6,271 bases of DNA from Candidatus Bathyarchaeota archaeon (GTDB lineage: Archaea > Thermoproteota > Bathyarchaeia > Bathyarchaeales > Bathyarchaeaceae): positions 377,410 to 383,680 of the forward strand of contig CP070828.1 of assembly GCA_020344715.1 (NCBI GenBank). The letters run 5' to 3'. Of the stretch, positions 4,150 through 6,271 are shown piece after piece. How positions within the stretch are numbered: position 1 is the first letter of the stretch; every line of letters starts with the position of its first letter. Below the pieces are notes generated by a model, which was given only the letters and a program-made list of their open reading frames with translations, had not been told where the DNA came from and did not search any database. Both the position numbers and the translations under genes were made by a program.

Positions 4150-6271
4150 CTATTGGATAATTCGTTTTCCTTTGTCCTTCCAATAAGGTCTGGTTTTCAG
4201 ATAATGAATTTTGGCTTTTAGGAGATCCATGTAGAATTCGTCTTCATTAGGGTGCATCTTGCACAGGATTCTAAAGGCTGTTTCAGGTCCAATCCCTCTG
4301 ACCTGAAGTCCGATCAGAGCTTTCTTCCCATAGCTCAAAATAAGATCAGCGGAACGCCGGGCCTGAGTCAACTGCTCCATCTCTTCCGGCGTCAACTTCT
4401 TCCTATCACGTCGTTTCTTGAGGAGATTGTGAACCGTCTCTGGATCTTGATGAAGACGAAGACGCGCTAACAATCCTGCACCACACTTGTCGCAGACGAG
4501 TTTTTCTGGTAGTTCCCGTATCCGCCGTCCTTCCGGCTTGTGACCACAAGAAAGACAGAGCAGCGACGCCTTTCGCGCCATTATTGCTCGTTTCATCCGA
4601 TCAATGTTGCTCAGCAAAACACGTTCAGGCGCCATTAACTCCGGGATTTCCGCGTATTTTGCGAGAATATGATAACCCAGAGGCGTAGGCTTCTCTAGGC
4701 GAAACAAAAAGTTGACTTTGATTCGGCCTTTCTTAACTTCACGCATAATTCTTTTCACGGTTCTCGTGTCCACTTTTTCCTGCATGGCTTCCCGCAGGGT
4801 TTCTTTGTAGATCGGCGTCTTCTCGAATCGTGTTGGCAACTCCGCAAGTCTTTCAGGACCCATGGTTTTACCACGTGGAAGAGCTCCAAAACGTTCCGCG
4901 ACGAATTTCATCTTGTTGGAGAAGGGGAAACGACTCTGAAGATACTCGTCAAAGGCCCGGTCCACTTCTTTACTGGTTAGGCCAAACAACGTGGCCTGCA
5001 ATTTTCCCAAATCACGCGATTCTGCTTTTCGAGGCATCTCGATGAGTATGCGGTAGCCATCGTTCCACCAGCCAGTTATGAGCTCTCGGTCGGAAAGAAC
5101 AGCGTCGAAAACGCAGCCCAAGGTTCGGTTCACGATTTCTCCGAAGCAGGCGTGAACAATGATATACTTGTCGAAAACCTCAAGGAGAATGCGATTGTGC
5201 GTCGGAACTGGAGCGCCTTGCTGCAGCTGTTCATCAATTTCTGAAATAGGCTTGAGCAAGGCTGCCTTGTCAGTGGAGAGCTTCGTGACCAGTTTTTCTG
5301 CGAGTTTTTCATGGTTGCGCTCTTGTTTCAACGCTTCAGTTATTTCGTGTCTTAGTCTGCCGACTTCTTGGGCAAGAGTGAATGGCACAGGTAGGATTTC
5401 GCCATCCCAACCTGGAATTGCTGCAAAAGGATCTTCAGACGGCACAACGTGAACTGTCCCTGTTTCGTCTTCGATCTGAACGATACGCCAGACTTTACCT
5501 CTTATTATGATGTTGAGTCCTATGCGGGCTCGCAGAGCCATGAATTCATCGCCGACTGTGCCTATTTTTCGGTCTGAGATGACGTCGATTACGGGGTAGC
5601 GTCTTTCATCGGGAATCATGGATAGATTCTCATAGTAGTATTGGTAGGTTCTTCTGGTTTTCTTCAACGTGTTGCCTTCTAGCCAAAATTTTCTCAGTCC
5701 ATGTAGATATGTGATGACGTCTAAAAAGCTAGCTCTAGACAAGTTGCGGTAGGGATAGGCGCGCCGCAGAATCTCAAGCATCTCATCAATGGTCGTTTGG
5801 CCCGTGTCGAGTAGTATTCCTGCAATTTGATGGGCCAACACGTCCAAGGCGTTTTCATGCATCTGTGTGGGCTCTAACTGACCTTTGTAGGCTCGTCGTA
5901 CCGCGGTTAATGCTTCCATTATGTCATCTGGAAAGGCCGTGACAATAACGCCTTCAGAAATCTTGTCCAACTGGTGACCGCTTCTGCCTACGCGTTGAAT
6001 GAGACTGCAAACTTGGCGAGGCGAAAGATACTGTATGACGAAGTCAACATGACCGATATCGATGCCCAATTGAAGGGTACTTGTGCAGACTATGGCTTTT
6101 AATGTCTTGGCCTTGAACTGGTCTTCGATTGAGGTTCGCTCTTCCTTAGACAGGGAGCCGTGGTGAACTGCTACGTCCTTGGTTAGCTGGTTGAATTTGT
6201 GTCCCAGCATTTCGGCGTTTGTTCGACTGTTCACAAAGATGAGGGTTGAAGTGTGCCTTCTCACGTGATCC
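4150..6271 (-). CDS. lhr: Lhr-type superfamily 2 DNA/RNA helicase, 5' end outside window
   Basis: An ATP-dependent 3'-5' helicase of the Lhr family, linked in bacteria and archaea to nucleic-acid repair and RNA-related processes. The frame is open at the window edge; an in-frame GTG at 6264 is an internal valine, because the first ATPase lobe (Walker A, DExH) must lie upstream. Numbering from that valine, lobe 2 begins with motif IV (TLIFVNSRTNAEML, 7-20), motif V is CTSTLQLGIDIG (60-71) and motif VI is QRVGRSGHQ (90-98). The Lhr winged-helix and core region follows, including KIGTVGDEFM and GKVWRIVQIED (about 230-270). A four-cysteine zinc site lies at 570, 573, 591 and 594 (CLSC, CDKC). A helix-hairpin-helix-like LQVRGIGPETAFRIL and the tail LKTRPYW are near the end, as in archaeal Lhr proteins. 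706 residues are visible, ending in TAG. The archaeal subclass (aLhr1 or aLhr2) I leave open. It is probably the upstream gene of the transporter unit. Confidence 0.96.
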   Translation of the reverse strand, partial: DHVRRHTSTLIFVNSRTNAEMLGHKFNQLTKDVAVHHGSLSKEERTSIEDQFKAKTLKAIVCTSTLQLGIDIGHVDFVIQYLSPRQVCSLIQRVGRSGHQLDKISEGVIVTAFPDDIMEALTAVRRAYKGQLEPTQMHENALDVLAHQIAGILLDTGQTTIDEMLEILRRAYPYRNLSRASFLDVITYLHGLRKFWLEGNTLKKTRRTYQYYYENLSMIPDERRYPVIDVISDRKIGTVGDEFMALRARIGLNIIIRGKVWRIVQIEDETGTVHVVPSEDPFAAIPGWDGEILPVPFTLAQEVGRLRHEITEALKQERNHEKLAEKLVTKLSTDKAALLKPISEIDEQLQQGAPVPTHNRILLEVFDKYIIVHACFGEIVNRTLGCVFDAVLSDRELITGWWNDGYRILIEMPRKAESRDLGKLQATLFGLTSKEVDRAFDEYLQSRFPFSNKMKFVAERFGALPRGKTMGPERLAELPTRFEKTPIYKETLREAMQEKVDTRTVKRIMREVKKGRIKVNFLFRLEKPTPLGYHILAKYAEIPELMAPERVLLSNIDRMKRAIMARKASLLCLSCGHKPEGRRIRELPEKLVCDKCGAGLLARLRLHQDPETVHNLLKKRRDRKKLTPEEMEQLTQARRSADLILSYGKKALIGLQVRGIGPETAFRILCKMHPNEDEFYMDLLKAKIHYLKTRPYWKDKGKRIIQ

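Noticed and set aside
6262..6264. GTG as the true start of the Lhr helicase
   Set aside because: The frame is open to the window edge and a start here would remove the whole first ATPase lobe; the gene simply continues outside the window.
1..6271. CRISPR array, IS element, tRNA or rRNA, defence island
   Set aside because: No regularly spaced direct repeats, transposase motifs, long terminal inverted repeats, tRNA cloverleaf or rRNA-like sequence were seen on either strand.

Overview
The window comes from an archaeon. It carries a formylmethanofuran dehydrogenase gene pair, an archaeal Lhr-type helicase, two small archaeal winged-helix/Lrp-like regulators, and a TATA/BRE promoter placed for a leaderless transcript. 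The enzyme belongs to the tetrahydromethanopterin C1 pathway. That fits a methanogen, an Archaeoglobus-like organism, or an uncultivated Thermoproteota lineage of the Bathyarchaeia type with a Wood-Ljungdahl pathway. I lean towards the last, because the small regulator with the HIMYKA and LSYAQ signature is typical there, but the window alone cannot fix the lineage.

Layout. The left edge (1-1393, minus strand) holds fmdD/fwdD followed by fmdB/fwdB. The second gene runs off the window before its stop codon, so it is easily missed by an ORF search, but all 333 codons from 1000 down to 2 are open. Next come about 250 bp of promoter-like sequence rich in inverted repeats, a 103-residue winged-helix regulator on the minus strand (1644-1955), and a 127-bp divergent intergenic region with a perfect 15-bp palindrome and a clear archaeal promoter. 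An Lrp/AsnC-like regulator follows on the plus strand (2083-2583).

The right half is a minus-strand transcription unit. Its first gene is a large Lhr-type helicase whose N-terminal ATPase lobe lies outside the window. It is followed after 34 bp by a 12-helix MFS transporter with a TTG start. Behind that, with an ATGA overlap, sits what looks like a decayed or frame-shifted small gene (2627-2943) that converges on the Lrp-like gene.

Functionally the left half is central C1 metabolism with a candidate local regulator next to it. The right half is nucleic-acid processing plus drug/metabolite export, with no evident metabolic link. I found no CRISPR array, tRNA, rRNA, IS element or unambiguous new system. 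The points most worth a second look are an Arg-rich insertion of about 45 residues inside FmdB, the broken gene behind the transporter, and the palindromes around the two regulator promoters.
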